NCBI GenBank assembly: GCA_903892415.1
Contig: CAITIQ010000057.1
Coordinates: 18,757-82,756 of the forward strand
Length of the DNA: 64,000 bases
Reading direction: 5' to 3'
From: an uncultured delta proteobacterium
Lineage (GTDB): Bacteria > Myxococcota_A > Polyangia > Polyangiales > Polyangiaceae
The notes beneath the pieces were generated by a model that ran no database searches, was not told where the DNA came from, and was given only the letters and a program-made list of their open reading frames with translations. Positions 16,876-26,760 of this stretch are shown here, one piece after another. Position numbers and translations under genes: made by a program. The stretch's first letter is position 1. Each line of letters opens with the position of its first letter.

Positions 16876-18097
16876 ATCGAGCAGCGCGCTCCTGCGCCTG
16901 GCGCGCCCAACCGCGCGCAAGCTCCGTGTTGGGTGCATCCGGGCCGTAAATCGGCGCCGGCCCTGCTTCGTATTGCGACACAGCGGCAGCGTGCTCGCTC
17001 AGCACTCGGTCCCAATCCCCTTGCGCCTCGAACACTTTGGCGCGTGCATGGTGATTGGGCACGAGATGCCCCGGTCGTCGCACCGCGACAGCCTCTTCAC
17101 GCTCCACGACCGCGAGCGCCTGTTCGTAGTGGCCAAGGGCGATCAGACAATCGCGCAGATCTCCCAAGGATGTGTGCCGCTGCAACAGCTGCTCCGGCGA
17201 TTTGGCCTTTTCACGCAGCCGGTCGAGTTGCTCGAAGGGCACAACCGCCTGTGCAAAAGCGCCGGCGCCCTTGGCGAGCCAGGCTAGCAGCGCCAGCGGT
17301 TGTTCGAGGGCCGGACTCGAAGCTCCGTATCGACCCTGCACCCGCGCCACGCGTCGCGCCGCTCGCTCGAGCTCCGCCTTAGGATCCTTCGTGTCGAGTT
17401 GGTCGAGCACGTGACGACGAACGTCCTCCGGATCGGGAACGAGCGATACCACCTCGCGCTCCCAGGCCGCCCAAAGCTCCGCCGCTCCGTCCGCATCCCC
17501 GGTACTGCGCAGGGCTGCGACGTGCAACGCCACCGCCCTCGCTCGCGCTGGCGCGAACGCCGCAGACTGGCTCGCGCGGCCGGCGCTGAGCGCTTCGGCC
17601 AGGTTCAGCGGGCAGCGATCGGCTTGAAGCAAGAGCCGCACAGCATGCTCCAGCCCCTCGAGGTTGCCTCGCTCAGCCTCGAGCAACGCTGCGCTCTGTA
17701 ACCCTTTGAGCCGCTTCTCATCGGTGCGCCGTTTGACCCAAGCGCTCGCTGCGCGAGCCAGGCCGAACTCGAGCCCTGGTTCGAGCGCTGCGGCCTGGTC
17801 CAAGGCAGTGCTCGCCTTGTTGGCCGACGCGGTCATCAGCTCGGCCCACGCAAGCCGCTCGTAGTCTCGCGCGCTCGCGTCAGCATGCTCAGCGACGGCG
17901 CGCCAAGCCTTTGCTGCACGGACAAGGTCGGGCCCGTGCGTATCGTCGGCGTGGCTCGACTCCAGTTCGGCGAGTGTGCGCAGCGCCCCGAGCAACGTTG
18001 CAGGCTGCTTGCGCGCGACCTTCACCGCATCCACGGCACATCGGCGCGCCCACTCGATCTCCCCGAGCGAAAGCGCCTCGCTCACTGCATCGGTCAT
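16865..18097 (-). CDS. TPR-like helical repeat protein
   Basis: This 410-residue soluble protein is almost entirely alpha-helical and Ala/Leu/Arg-rich. Paired helices such as DYERLAWAELMTASANKAST and HYEQALAVVEREEAVAV resemble tetratricopeptide units. No catalytic motif or signal peptide is visible. TPR proteins act as protein-interaction scaffolds, but no partner can be named. It is convergent with the hydroxylase gene and lies 71 bp upstream of the lipoprotein-hydrolase gene on the same strand. Confidence 0.65.
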   Translation of the reverse strand: MTDAVSEALSLGEIEWARRCAVDAVKVARKQPATLLGALRTLAELESSHADDTHGPDLVRAAKAWRAVAEHADASARDYERLAWAELMTASANKASTALDQAAALEPGLEFGLARAASAWVKRRTDEKRLKGLQSAALLEAERGNLEGLEHAVRLLLQADRCPLNLAEALSAGRASQSAAFAPARARAVALHVAALRSTGDADGAAELWAAWEREVVSLVPDPEDVRRHVLDQLDTKDPKAELERAARRVARVQGRYGASSPALEQPLALLAWLAKGAGAFAQAVVPFEQLDRLREKAKSPEQLLQRHTSLGDLRDCLIALGHYEQALAVVEREEAVAVRRPGHLVPNHHARAKVFEAQGDWDRVLSEHAAAVSQYEAGPAPIYGPDAPNTELARGWARQAQERAARFKR

Positions 18098-18168
18098 CGT
18101 GGAATGATAACGAAAGACGCGGGCCCGAGCAGTCCTCCCGCCGCATCAACGTCGCGACGTTCACGCTC

Positions 18169-18996
18169 TCAGTCGAGATCGCACTCTACCGCGTTTTTCG
18201 CCCACGGCTCGTAGTCGGTCAAGGTCACCAGGTTGTGCAGCGCGGCTTTGGTTGCCACGCTCGGGACATCACAATGCCCGACGTCGTTCTTGAAGGCGTC
18301 GAGATCGTAGTCCTGACAGAAGGTCATTTCGCTCCGCGCCCTCGGCCGATGTCCGTTGTACCCAAAGCCAAACGAGACCGACGACGAGCAATCTCCATCG
18401 GTCGTCTCGGTTTGACGGTAAATCCAGGCGTGAGCAACGTTGCTGGGAATGTTGGCGCGTGAGAGCTGCGGTTGAAACGGATCGAGCAGCACCATCGCCG
18501 TGACGCCGCGCCTGCCGACTGCGACGCGCTTATCGACGCGCAGACGATCAGCAACGTCGGTGATGTTGATACCGCCCCACGAGAAGCCGACCACGTGCAC
18601 GATCGCCGGTGAGTCGTTGGCATCGACAAGGCCGTCGCCGTTCTCGTCGAGTTCATCGAAAAGCGCGTTGTAAGCGCCCTTCTCGTCGAGCGCACCGAAG
18701 GCCGGATACTCCCCGTCGCGAATCACCTTGAACCCGAAGGCTTCCGTCGCTTCACACAGCGCGAATAGCCCCTTGTCCCAACCGCTGGTGCGATCGCTGA
18801 GACCTTGCTCACAGAGCAGCAGTTTGCGTGGCGCCTTCAGTTGCTCGAGCTCCTCGGACGTCTCCTCCTCGGAAAGCCAAGCCTCCCCAGGCGCGCAGCC
18901 AACGAGCTGCGCACTAAGCGCCAGCAGCGAGACCAGCTTCGACACACGGCAGGAAACAAGCTCCAGTGCAGTCATGTGTCGCATTATGAAGCTCAT
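18169..18996 (-). CDS. Lipoprotein with alpha/beta-hydrolase-like GxSxG motif
   Basis: The listed start gives 275 residues; the ATG at 18975, which directly precedes the signal peptide, is also likely. The signal peptide ends in the lipobox LVGC. The mature part has an acidic stretch, then the calcium-loop-like DENGDGLVDANDSPA, directly followed by IVHVVGFSWGG, a nucleophile-elbow motif of lipases and esterases. A possible acid and histidine lie further on (LLDPFQP and HNLV), but the triad cannot be fixed. I infer a surface or periplasmic serine hydrolase of unknown substrate. The EF-hand-like loop next to the elbow may bind calcium. Confidence 0.6.
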   Translation of the reverse strand: MSFIMRHMTALELVSCRVSKLVSLLALSAQLVGCAPGEAWLSEEETSEELEQLKAPRKLLLCEQGLSDRTSGWDKGLFALCEATEAFGFKVIRDGEYPAFGALDEKGAYNALFDELDENGDGLVDANDSPAIVHVVGFSWGGINITDVADRLRVDKRVAVGRRGVTAMVLLDPFQPQLSRANIPSNVAHAWIYRQTETTDGDCSSSVSFGFGYNGHRPRARSEMTFCQDYDLDAFKNDVGHCDVPSVATKAALHNLVTLTDYEPWAKNAVECDLD

Positions 18997-19019
18997 GATC
19001 CTACGCTGAAAACTCGGGT

Positions 19020-19055
19020 TTTGTGCAGACCAGCGCTGCGTTGCTCTTGCACAAA
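19020..19055. other. Inverted repeat, 8-bp arms, 20-bp spacer
   Basis: TTTGTGCA (19020-19027) and TGCACAAA (19048-19055) form a perfect inverted repeat upstream of the lipoprotein-hydrolase gene and downstream of the frameshifted FHA gene. It could be a hairpin or an operator for a dimeric regulator. The rest of this 145-bp gap shows nothing recognisable. Confidence 0.4.
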
Positions 19056-19141
19056 CTGGCCCGTTTTCTCGGACGTGAGGGCTCGTTGCGGGATGAGCCT
19101 CGGATTCGGTCGGGATGTGAAGCGCGAGAGTCGGCTTGGTG

Positions 19142-19530
19142 TCAGCGCTGTTTCTCGACCTCGCGGACCTCGAGTTTGAAGCAGGTCCCGACCGAAATCA
19201 GGTCGTGGCGTGCGAGCTGATGAACGCCTGCTGCTGAACCACCCACACCGACCCAAGTCCCACTGCCATGATCCTGGACCAGCACGCCGTGTCGGCAAAA
19301 GCGGATGAGCGCGCCGTAACGACCGCTCGCGCAAGCAGCCGCTTTGCGTCGAGCTTCACGCCCCTGCCGAGCACAGGCTGCGCAGCAGCCTCGAGCTGCT
19401 GCGCGAAGCGAGAGGACGTTCCGGCATCAGCGCCCGTGAGCGCCGCTTCCGACTCGAAACGAGCAAGCAGCTCCGCCTCGAGTTCGTTCAGCAGTCGACT
19501 GCCGAGTTCACGTTCGCTGATGCCCATCAT
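19142..19530 (-). pseudogene. FHA-domain protein split by a -1 frameshift
   Basis: From ATG 19530 one frame encodes a helical N-terminus and the start of an FHA fold (PVLGRGVKLDAKRLLA). That frame then loses its FHA character and stops at 19198. Near 19327-19334 a shift to the -1 frame restores the domain: ASGRYGALIRF, GVLVQDHGSGTWVG, ARHDLISVGTCFKLEV, ending in a stop at 19142. The two parts join exactly at the right place in the fold. Either the gene has lost one base, the sequence has an error, or the ribosome shifts at this site. FHA domains bind phosphothreonine; here the usual SxxH block is SGRYG, so binding may be weak even if the frame is repaired. Confidence 0.6.
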
Positions 19531-19614
19531 CGCTCGCGACTCCCGTCTCAAGGCTACCTGCCTCGAGCGGGCTTCGCACGTGCCATGGCCCTTCGTTCGG
19601 CGCGTGATCGCGAG

Positions 19615-20031
19615 CTAGATGCAGCCTCCAGAGTAGATAACCGGGTAGCAGCAGCTGCCTTGTTCGCCGGCAGTGCCACCACCGCTGCCACCACCACCGC
19701 CCTCTGCTCCGCCGCCTACCCCTCCAACTCCCTCGAGCGGCTTCGGGCTCTCGGGCGTTGGTCCACACTCGGCAACCTCCCCGCCGAGCACGTCCAACTC
19801 ATTGATCTGGTCAGCGGTTGGACATTCGCCCGCTTCCAGCTCCACGGTCAGGCACCGCTCCGTCACGCCTTCGTTGGGCGCGGTGTAGGTTATTTTGCAG
19901 CCCTCGAAAGGTTCCTCCTCCCTCTCCTCCGGATCACAATCGCTTCCCGTAGTGCAAGCGGTTGTGAGGGCCGTTGCAAGCCATGCTGCAAAACCGAGGA
20001 AGAACTTCGAGCCAAGTTGAAGCTTATGCAT
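19615..20031 (-). CDS. Small cysteine- and glycine-rich lipoprotein
   Basis: ATG 20031 starts a 138-residue protein whose signal peptide (KFFLGFAAWLATALTTAC) ends in a lipobox-like cysteine. The mature part has scattered cysteines (SDCDPEE, EGCKITY, ERCLTVE, GECPTA) and an extended Gly/Val-rich tail ending in CCYPVIYSGGC. No catalytic motif is present. The cysteines probably form disulfides outside the cytoplasm. Function unknown. Confidence 0.65.
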   Translation of the reverse strand: MHKLQLGSKFFLGFAAWLATALTTACTTGSDCDPEEREEEPFEGCKITYTAPNEGVTERCLTVELEAGECPTADQINELDVLGGEVAECGPTPESPKPLEGVGGVGGGAEGGGGGSGGGTAGEQGSCCYPVIYSGGCI

Positions 20032-20169
20032 GCCCAGCATGATGCAGCTGTCGGGCCAAGCTACGGTCTGAAGGATTCTGAAATCGCAGCGCTCCTTGCG
20101 ATGAGCCACGGTGGGCCAAGGACGGAAGCGGCGGTCAGCCGTTTGTCGAAGAGTGATGCCCGACGCCCG

Positions 20170-21180
20170 TCACGGATAGAGGAAGCTGCCCACCGTAAGC
20201 AGGATGTCGGCCTCACAGATCTTGCTCACGCTACCGTCGACGACCCCGGTGGCGTCGAAGTTCACCGAGAAGCCGAAGCCGTTGGGATCAAAGCAGGCGG
20301 GATTGTAGCTGCCATCGAGCCCATTTGCCGGGGCCGACATCGCCATGTACCAAGCGTCGGTAAAGCCGCCAGCGTTGCGACGCAGATAGGTGTGAAAGCC
20401 CTCATTGAAGGCGCCGTCGGCGGTGATCCACTCGGCGAGAACCTCGATGTCGAACGCTTCTTGTCCAGGGTTCGGAATGCGACACACAGCAAAGCCACCG
20501 TCATAAACCACGCGAAAGCGCACCGTGGTGTCGGGCAAACTCTCGGGATAGAGCGAACCATCGGTTTGGTAGGCAAAAGGCGCCACGAAATCGCTCACCG
20601 GCAAGCCATCGAGCACAGCCTGCGCTGTGAAGGTTGGGTCGTCGCCGCAGGGCGTGTCGAGCGACTCGACTAGGATGGCGCCCTCCTCTTTCGTCGTGCA
20701 CTCGCGACGCGTGCAAGCCAGACCACTCGCCGCGCAAACGCATTCGTTGCAAGCATCGGTCGAGGGGAAACGCTCGGCGTACGCGTGATCTACGCCGTTG
20801 TAGCTACAGCCGCCGGCAGAGGAATCGCAGCTGCGGTTCGTACAGCTGCTCGAGCCGTCGGCGTTGCAGTCGCAGAAGTTGCAGTTGTCCCCGAGCGAGT
20901 AGCGCTCCCCCGCGACGTACCCGTCATCGAGGCAGTTGGCTCCACCGCCGGTTCCACCTGCTCCGCCCGTCGCTGAGCTCGCGCCGGTTCCTCCGGCTCC
21001 GCCGCCCGCTTGGGCCCCAGTTCCACCTGCTCCTCCACCGCCGGCACTGGGCGCGCCGCCGGTGCTCGACGAACTTGCGTCGCTGGGCGACGAATCATCT
21101 CCGCAGCCGGAGATAGCCGCTACAAAACCAAGGGCGAACAACGAACAACGAAGCTTGGAAGGCAGCTGAAGGTAAGGCAT
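20170..21180 (-). CDS. Lipoprotein with Gly/Ala linker and VWC-like cysteine modules
   Basis: This 336-residue protein has a signal peptide ending in AISGCGDD, then a Ser/Gly/Ala/Thr-rich linker to about residue 80. Two short cysteine modules follow (CNFCDCNADGSSSC and CNECVCAASGLACTRREC), resembling von Willebrand type C or pacifastin-like disulfide modules. The C-terminal 170 residues form a beta-rich domain with further cysteines. It is likely anchored to the outer membrane and surface-exposed. Ligand unknown. The preceding FGE-like lipoprotein gene ends 86 bp upstream on the same strand. Confidence 0.7.
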   Translation of the reverse strand: MPYLQLPSKLRCSLFALGFVAAISGCGDDSSPSDASSSSTGGAPSAGGGGAGGTGAQAGGGAGGTGASSATGGAGGTGGGANCLDDGYVAGERYSLGDNCNFCDCNADGSSSCTNRSCDSSAGGCSYNGVDHAYAERFPSTDACNECVCAASGLACTRRECTTKEEGAILVESLDTPCGDDPTFTAQAVLDGLPVSDFVAPFAYQTDGSLYPESLPDTTVRFRVVYDGGFAVCRIPNPGQEAFDIEVLAEWITADGAFNEGFHTYLRRNAGGFTDAWYMAMSAPANGLDGSYNPACFDPNGFGFSVNFDATGVVDGSVSKICEADILLTVGSFLYP

Positions 21181-21266
21181 TCCCGACCCTAGCGCAGCAC
21201 CGTCCTAAGCGCGAGCCGCGCCACAACCTCCACAAAACCCGCGCGAACAAGAGCTTGCTTCGCCTG

Positions 21267-22352
21267 CTACTTCGGCCCGCCCGATACGTAGCCTTCATCC
21301 CCTGGCCACTTCGGATTGAGCGGCAACTTCCAACTGTGGTTGGCGATGTCCTTCACTTTCTCGAAGCTCCAACCGCGCGCGATCTGCTTGGGCGAGCGAG
21401 GGTCCGTCGGCTTGCCGTCGGCCTCGCTGCAACAGCGCCACGAGAGGTAGTAGTAAGCGAAGCTCTCGTCGTGCGTGTAGATCTTCGGCCGGCACATGTT
21501 GCGCGTGCCGTAATACCAAGGCCCGCCGGTGGTCACGTTGTCGAAGTTCTGCTTCTTATCGAAGGGAAAATTCGTCTCGCTCGCGGCTAGCTCATCCGTG
21601 TTGCCCGGCAGGTCCGCAACGCCGAAAGCCGAGACGCATTCCGGCTGCGAGCCGGAGACGCGACCTTGCCAAAGCCGCTCGAGCTCGCGCGGATCACGAT
21701 CGATAAGCTTGCTGCGGTCCGGGCGATCCCATGGTTTATCGCCGTTGCATTTGTTGGGGTCGCGCACATAGCCGTAAGGGAACGGCGTGCGCTCCGGACC
21801 TTCACAGGCCAGCGTCCACTCGCTCTCGGTGCACACGCGCTTGCCCGCCTTCGCGCATTGCACCTGCGCCTGGTAGAAGTTCTGCATCACCATCGGCCGC
21901 TCGCCTTTGCGATTCGGGAACTCGTAGGTATCCATGCAATAACGCATCGGTCGCTCTTTACCGATGCAGCGGGTTGGCTCAGCGACCTGCTTGCATACCC
22001 ACAAATGGTTCTGCGGCGCGTAGAACTTCTCTAAGCACCGCACCTCCAGCTCTTCACAATAAGAGCCGTCAATGAGCTGCATGCCTTCAGTGCAGGCCAG
22101 CGACGTGGGCGCCGCAGCGCTGGGAGCGGCGCTGGCGGAAGGCATCGCGGATGCGTTCACCGCGGCGCTCGCGGAAGAAAGCGGCACCGAACGCGCGGGT
22201 AGCGCCGCCGGCCCGTGCACCCCAGGCTCTTCACCCAACGCCCGATCGCGATCGGCCCCGCATGCGGAGAGTCCGAGAACAGCGAAGCCCGACGCAGCGC
22301 AGAGCCTTAGCGCAGCTCGCCCTGCGGCGCTGCGCCGCCGCGGCGCGCTCAT
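21267..22352 (-). CDS. FGE/SUMF1-fold lipoprotein
   Basis: ATG 22352 overlaps the stop of the preceding lipoprotein gene as ATGA, which indicates translational coupling and fixes the start (361 residues). The signal peptide ends in GLSACGAD and is followed by a Ser/Ala/Pro linker. The C-terminal domain has the landmarks of the formylglycine-generating/sulfatase-modifying fold: RYCMDTYEFPN, FYQAQVQCAKAGKRVCTESEWTLAC, a Pro/Gly-rich middle, TGGPWYYGTRNMCRP and LSWRCC. Many bacterial members bind ligands rather than oxidise cysteine, and no sulfatase is nearby. A structural or binding role is more likely than enzyme activity. Confidence 0.7.
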   Translation of the reverse strand: MSAPRRRSAAGRAALRLCAASGFAVLGLSACGADRDRALGEEPGVHGPAALPARSVPLSSASAAVNASAMPSASAAPSAAAPTSLACTEGMQLIDGSYCEELEVRCLEKFYAPQNHLWVCKQVAEPTRCIGKERPMRYCMDTYEFPNRKGERPMVMQNFYQAQVQCAKAGKRVCTESEWTLACEGPERTPFPYGYVRDPNKCNGDKPWDRPDRSKLIDRDPRELERLWQGRVSGSQPECVSAFGVADLPGNTDELAASETNFPFDKKQNFDNVTTGGPWYYGTRNMCRPKIYTHDESFAYYYLSWRCCSEADGKPTDPRSPKQIARGWSFEKVKDIANHSWKLPLNPKWPGDEGYVSGGPK

Positions 22353-22962
22353 GGCAGCTCGGGCCAGAAATGCAGCAGCGACATCGACATCAGCAGGTTG
22401 CCGTTGAGCTCCACCGTCAGCTCCACGGGTGGGCCGGGCAGCTCCTTGGCAAAGCAAGCAACAGTACGCTTCTCTCCCTCCTCAATCTTCTCGAGCACCG
22501 TGTAGCGCTTGCACTGAAAACTCCCTGCTGGCGTCTCCGTCGAGATCTCGACGATGGTGGTGGTCTCCTGCGGGTAGCTCGAGTGCATGCGCAGCTCATT
22601 CCACGTCGGTGAGCTCTGCTCCGGCTGCCCGATCACCTTGCCGTTGTCATCGAGCAGCTCGGTGAGCAGCGTGGCTCGCTCGTCGTCCACCGCCAGAAAG
22701 CGAAAGCGCTTCTGCATCGGCAGCTTGGGTGGAGCCTCGATCACGTAGGTGAGGTTGCGCCCTTCCGGCGTCGCAGCACGCAGCTGCTCCACCGTGTACG
22801 GCGTGGGTGCGCGGCCTTGCTCAGGATCTGGCGCGGGTGGCGTTACCACCACCGGCTCAGCCTGCGGCGGCTTCACCGGCGGTAGCTCAGCGCTCGCGCA
22901 GCCGAAGGCGAACGCCAACAGGCCGGACAGCACCCACGCGCAGGGGCAGGCCGCCTCGCGCA

Positions 22963-22963
<1 letters not shown>
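22349..22963 (-). CDS. Lipoprotein of unknown function downstream of thiC
   Basis: The ATG at 22963 shares one base with the thiC stop (TGATG); a GTG lies one codon earlier. The 204-residue product has a signal peptide ending in FAFGCASAE and a Pro-rich linker. A beta-rich domain follows (FRFLAVDDERATLLTEL, TTTIVEISTETPAGSF) with two cysteines that may pair. The gene lies between thiC and the FGE-like lipoprotein gene with overlaps at both ends, so the three are surely co-transcribed. No link to thiamine is evident in the sequence. Confidence 0.75.
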
Positions 22964-24690
<1,727 letters not shown>

Positions 24691-24713
24691 CTAGCGAAAG
24701 CGCGGGGACCTTA

Positions 24714-25811
24714 TCACTTCGCCGCAACGTGGGCAGCTTTGTCCAGCGCTTCAAGGAAGCCGGGTTGGTCCGGGTGACCGCGAAACAGGATCAGGCCGTC
24801 GCCGCGCACGAGGAAGGTGGTGAATTGGTTGAGCCCGAGCGGACGTACCAACCCTTTCCCGTCGTCCCAGACAAGGTGCTCGTCAACGAAGTAGCTCTCC
24901 GCCCAGGAGGGATCCGCGGGCCTGAACGCCGACACGTTGACGACCGGTAGCTCCGGCAAACGGCGCGCCTTGGCCAGCGAGCGCCACGCCTCGAACTTGG
25001 GCATGCAATCAGCGCAGCGCTCGAGCCAAACGTTGAGCACGAAGGTTTCACCGAGCGGCAGCGAAACCGGCCGCGCGCCGGGCAACGTCACGCGCGGAAG
25101 TTGTCCATCCGTTACGAGTCGAACGGGGGGCTCGGGGGGCTCGGGTGGAGGATTCTCAAGGAGGCTGGCCGCCGGCACGTACTGATCGGCGATCACCCAC
25201 GCTCCGCCACCTAAGCAGAGCACCGCCAGCACGCTGGCGAGCAAGTAGACGCGCCGCCCTCGCACGGGAGCGGGCTCCTGCGTCGTTTGGTAGCTCAACT
25301 TCGGGTCCGGCTCGACGTAGACCGGCAACGGCAGCGGCTGCACAATCGGAGCAAAAGGTGCAGTTGCAGCAACGCGCAACGCGCTTAGAAACTCCTCCGC
25401 GCTTTGGAAGCGGTCGACGGCATCTTTGCGTAGCGCCTTGCCAAAGAAGGTCTCAAATGGTTGCCCCAGCGCGCTGGCCAACTGAGCTATCGAGCGATGC
25501 GGTTTCGTGGCGATCGCCAGGAGTAGCAGCCGCTCATCTGGCTTATCGAAAGGCCACTCGGTGGTGAGCAGGCGGAACAGCAAGACCGCCAACGTCCAAA
25601 GATCGCTGCGAGCATCAGGGGCCGCACCAAGCGCATGTTCGGGACTCTGGAGCCGCAATGGGAACGACGAACCAGGCTGCGTGACGCAATAGTGCCCAGC
25701 GCGGTGCAACTCCGCTAGTTCGGAGAGCACAGGCTCCGTGAGCACAAGGACCTCGTCGGCAGCAAGCCTCGTAAGCAGCCCATTAGCGCGCTCGACCAGC
25801 GGCTCAAGCAA
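24714..25811 (-). CDS. Pseudokinase C-lobe fused through a TM to a thioredoxin-like domain
   Basis: Residues 1-150 match only the C-lobe of a Hanks kinase: SPEHALGAAPDARSDLWTLAVLLFRLL is the activation-loop end and helix F, followed by a typical FGKALRKDAVDRFQSAEEF tail. The ATP-binding N-lobe, HRD and DFG motifs are absent. A transmembrane helix lies at about 187-208, then a Pro-rich spacer, then a TlpA/ResA-like thioredoxin domain with CADC (266-269) in LNVWLERCADCMPKF. The usual cis-proline before the active-site strand is not evident. The annotated start is TTG; a CTG at 25823 sits better behind the GGAGG at 25828-25832. The domain order implies cytoplasmic pseudokinase and periplasmic thiol-redox ends. 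Confidence 0.72.
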   Translation of the reverse strand: MLEPLVERANGLLTRLAADEVLVLTEPVLSELAELHRAGHYCVTQPGSSFPLRLQSPEHALGAAPDARSDLWTLAVLLFRLLTTEWPFDKPDERLLLLAIATKPHRSIAQLASALGQPFETFFGKALRKDAVDRFQSAEEFLSALRVAATAPFAPIVQPLPLPVYVEPDPKLSYQTTQEPAPVRGRRVYLLASVLAVLCLGGGAWVIADQYVPAASLLENPPPEPPEPPVRLVTDGQLPRVTLPGARPVSLPLGETFVLNVWLERCADCMPKFEAWRSLAKARRLPELPVVNVSAFRPADPSWAESYFVDEHLVWDDGKGLVRPLGLNQFTTFLVRGDGLILFRGHPDQPGFLEALDKAAHVAAK

Positions 25812-25832
25812 GGTGGGATTCAGCGTGCCTCC

Positions 25833-26717
25833 TCAGGGTGAACAGGCCCATTCCTGGGCATCCATCGCTTCGACGTCTTTACGATTCGAGTACAGGTAGG
25901 GCAGCGTTTGGCAGGGCGTGTACTCGATGTTGTACACCGGCCGGCCGAGACCCTCGTACGCCGAACACTCGTCGTACTCTTGGCACTGCTCGTTCTGGTA
26001 CAGATCGACGTAGTCGAAGAACAGCTCGATCTTCTCGACCGCGTTCTTCTGCGAGACCAGAAGACCCCGTGCGCGAGCCGCCGAGAAGATGTCGATCACG
26101 TAGTCTTCGTGCCCCGCACGATCGATGTTGTCGATGTCGACCCCATCGCAGCCCTTTGCCACCGCGATATCGAGTCGGCCCTCCATCACCGCCAGGTTTG
26201 CCGGGTCATTGGGGTCCACCCAGTTCTCCCCTGGCCAGCCGTCCAGCGCCCCGGCCAAATTGCCGAAGTCCCCTGCGTCATCACGCCACTCTTCGTATTG
26301 CGACGAGAAGTAACAGACCATCTTTGCGCCCAAGCTCTTGCAGGTCTGAAGATCCGCGTCCGACGTGTCCAGCAGATCGAAGATCACGATGTCGCGCTCG
26401 GAGCACTTATCGAAGTCGAAGCTCTGCGTGTAGTTCAGATGGAACGTGGCGTAGGCCGGAAGACCGCCGCCGGTGCCGCCGCCCGTGCCACTGCCACCTG
26501 TAGTGGCGGCTCCGCCACTTTGACCACCACCGCTCGCTTGATTGCCGCCGCTCGCTTGATTGCCGCCGACGGAGCCGGCTCCTTGGTTCGTGGAGCCTGC
26601 GCCACCCGCACCGCTTTCCGAATCCGCACCCCCGCTCGGAGACTCGCTGCTCGGGCAGCCAGAGAGAGCAAGAGCAACCAGCCCAAGGCCGAGCGCAAGC
26701 CGTTTGAAGCCGTCCAT
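25833..26717 (-). CDS. GH114-family lipoprotein (endo-alpha-1,4-polygalactosaminidase type)
   Basis: This 294-residue lipoprotein has a signal peptide ending in LALSGCPSS, then a Gly/Ser/Ala/Gln linker containing the duplicated GGNQAS unit. A TIM-barrel domain of glycoside hydrolase family 114 follows: KMVCYFSSQYEEWR, WPGENWVD, RLDIAVAKGCDGVDIDNIDR, LVSQKNAVEK and YQNEQCQEYDEC. Family members cleave galactosaminogalactan-like or related alpha-linked amino-sugar polymers, which suits a predator of fungi or biofilms. Catalytic Asp residues are probably those in DGVDIDNID. The pseudokinase-thioredoxin gene begins within about 20 bp after it. Confidence 0.82.
   Translation of the reverse strand: MDGFKRLALGLGLVALALSGCPSSESPSGGADSESGAGGAGSTNQGAGSVGGNQASGGNQASGGGQSGGAATTGGSGTGGGTGGGLPAYATFHLNYTQSFDFDKCSERDIVIFDLLDTSDADLQTCKSLGAKMVCYFSSQYEEWRDDAGDFGNLAGALDGWPGENWVDPNDPANLAVMEGRLDIAVAKGCDGVDIDNIDRAGHEDYVIDIFSAARARGLLVSQKNAVEKIELFFDYVDLYQNEQCQEYDECSAYEGLGRPVYNIEYTPCQTLPYLYSNRKDVEAMDAQEWACSP
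26531..26566. repeat. Two tandem copies of an 18-bp unit in the GH114 linker
   Basis: Positions 26531-26548 and 26549-26566 are identical. On the coding (minus) strand the duplication encodes repeated Gly-Gly-Asn-Gln-Ala-Ser linker units, which probably vary in number between strains. Confidence 0.9.
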
Positions 26718-26760
26718 TGCCGCGCATTATGGTCCGATTCGTGGCAGAGTGTGGGCCTCA

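Noticed and set aside
20900..21110. Dense GC triplet repeats as a mobile or regulatory repeat
   Set aside because: They encode the Gly/Ala/Thr/Ser linker of the lipoprotein and are explained by amino-acid composition.
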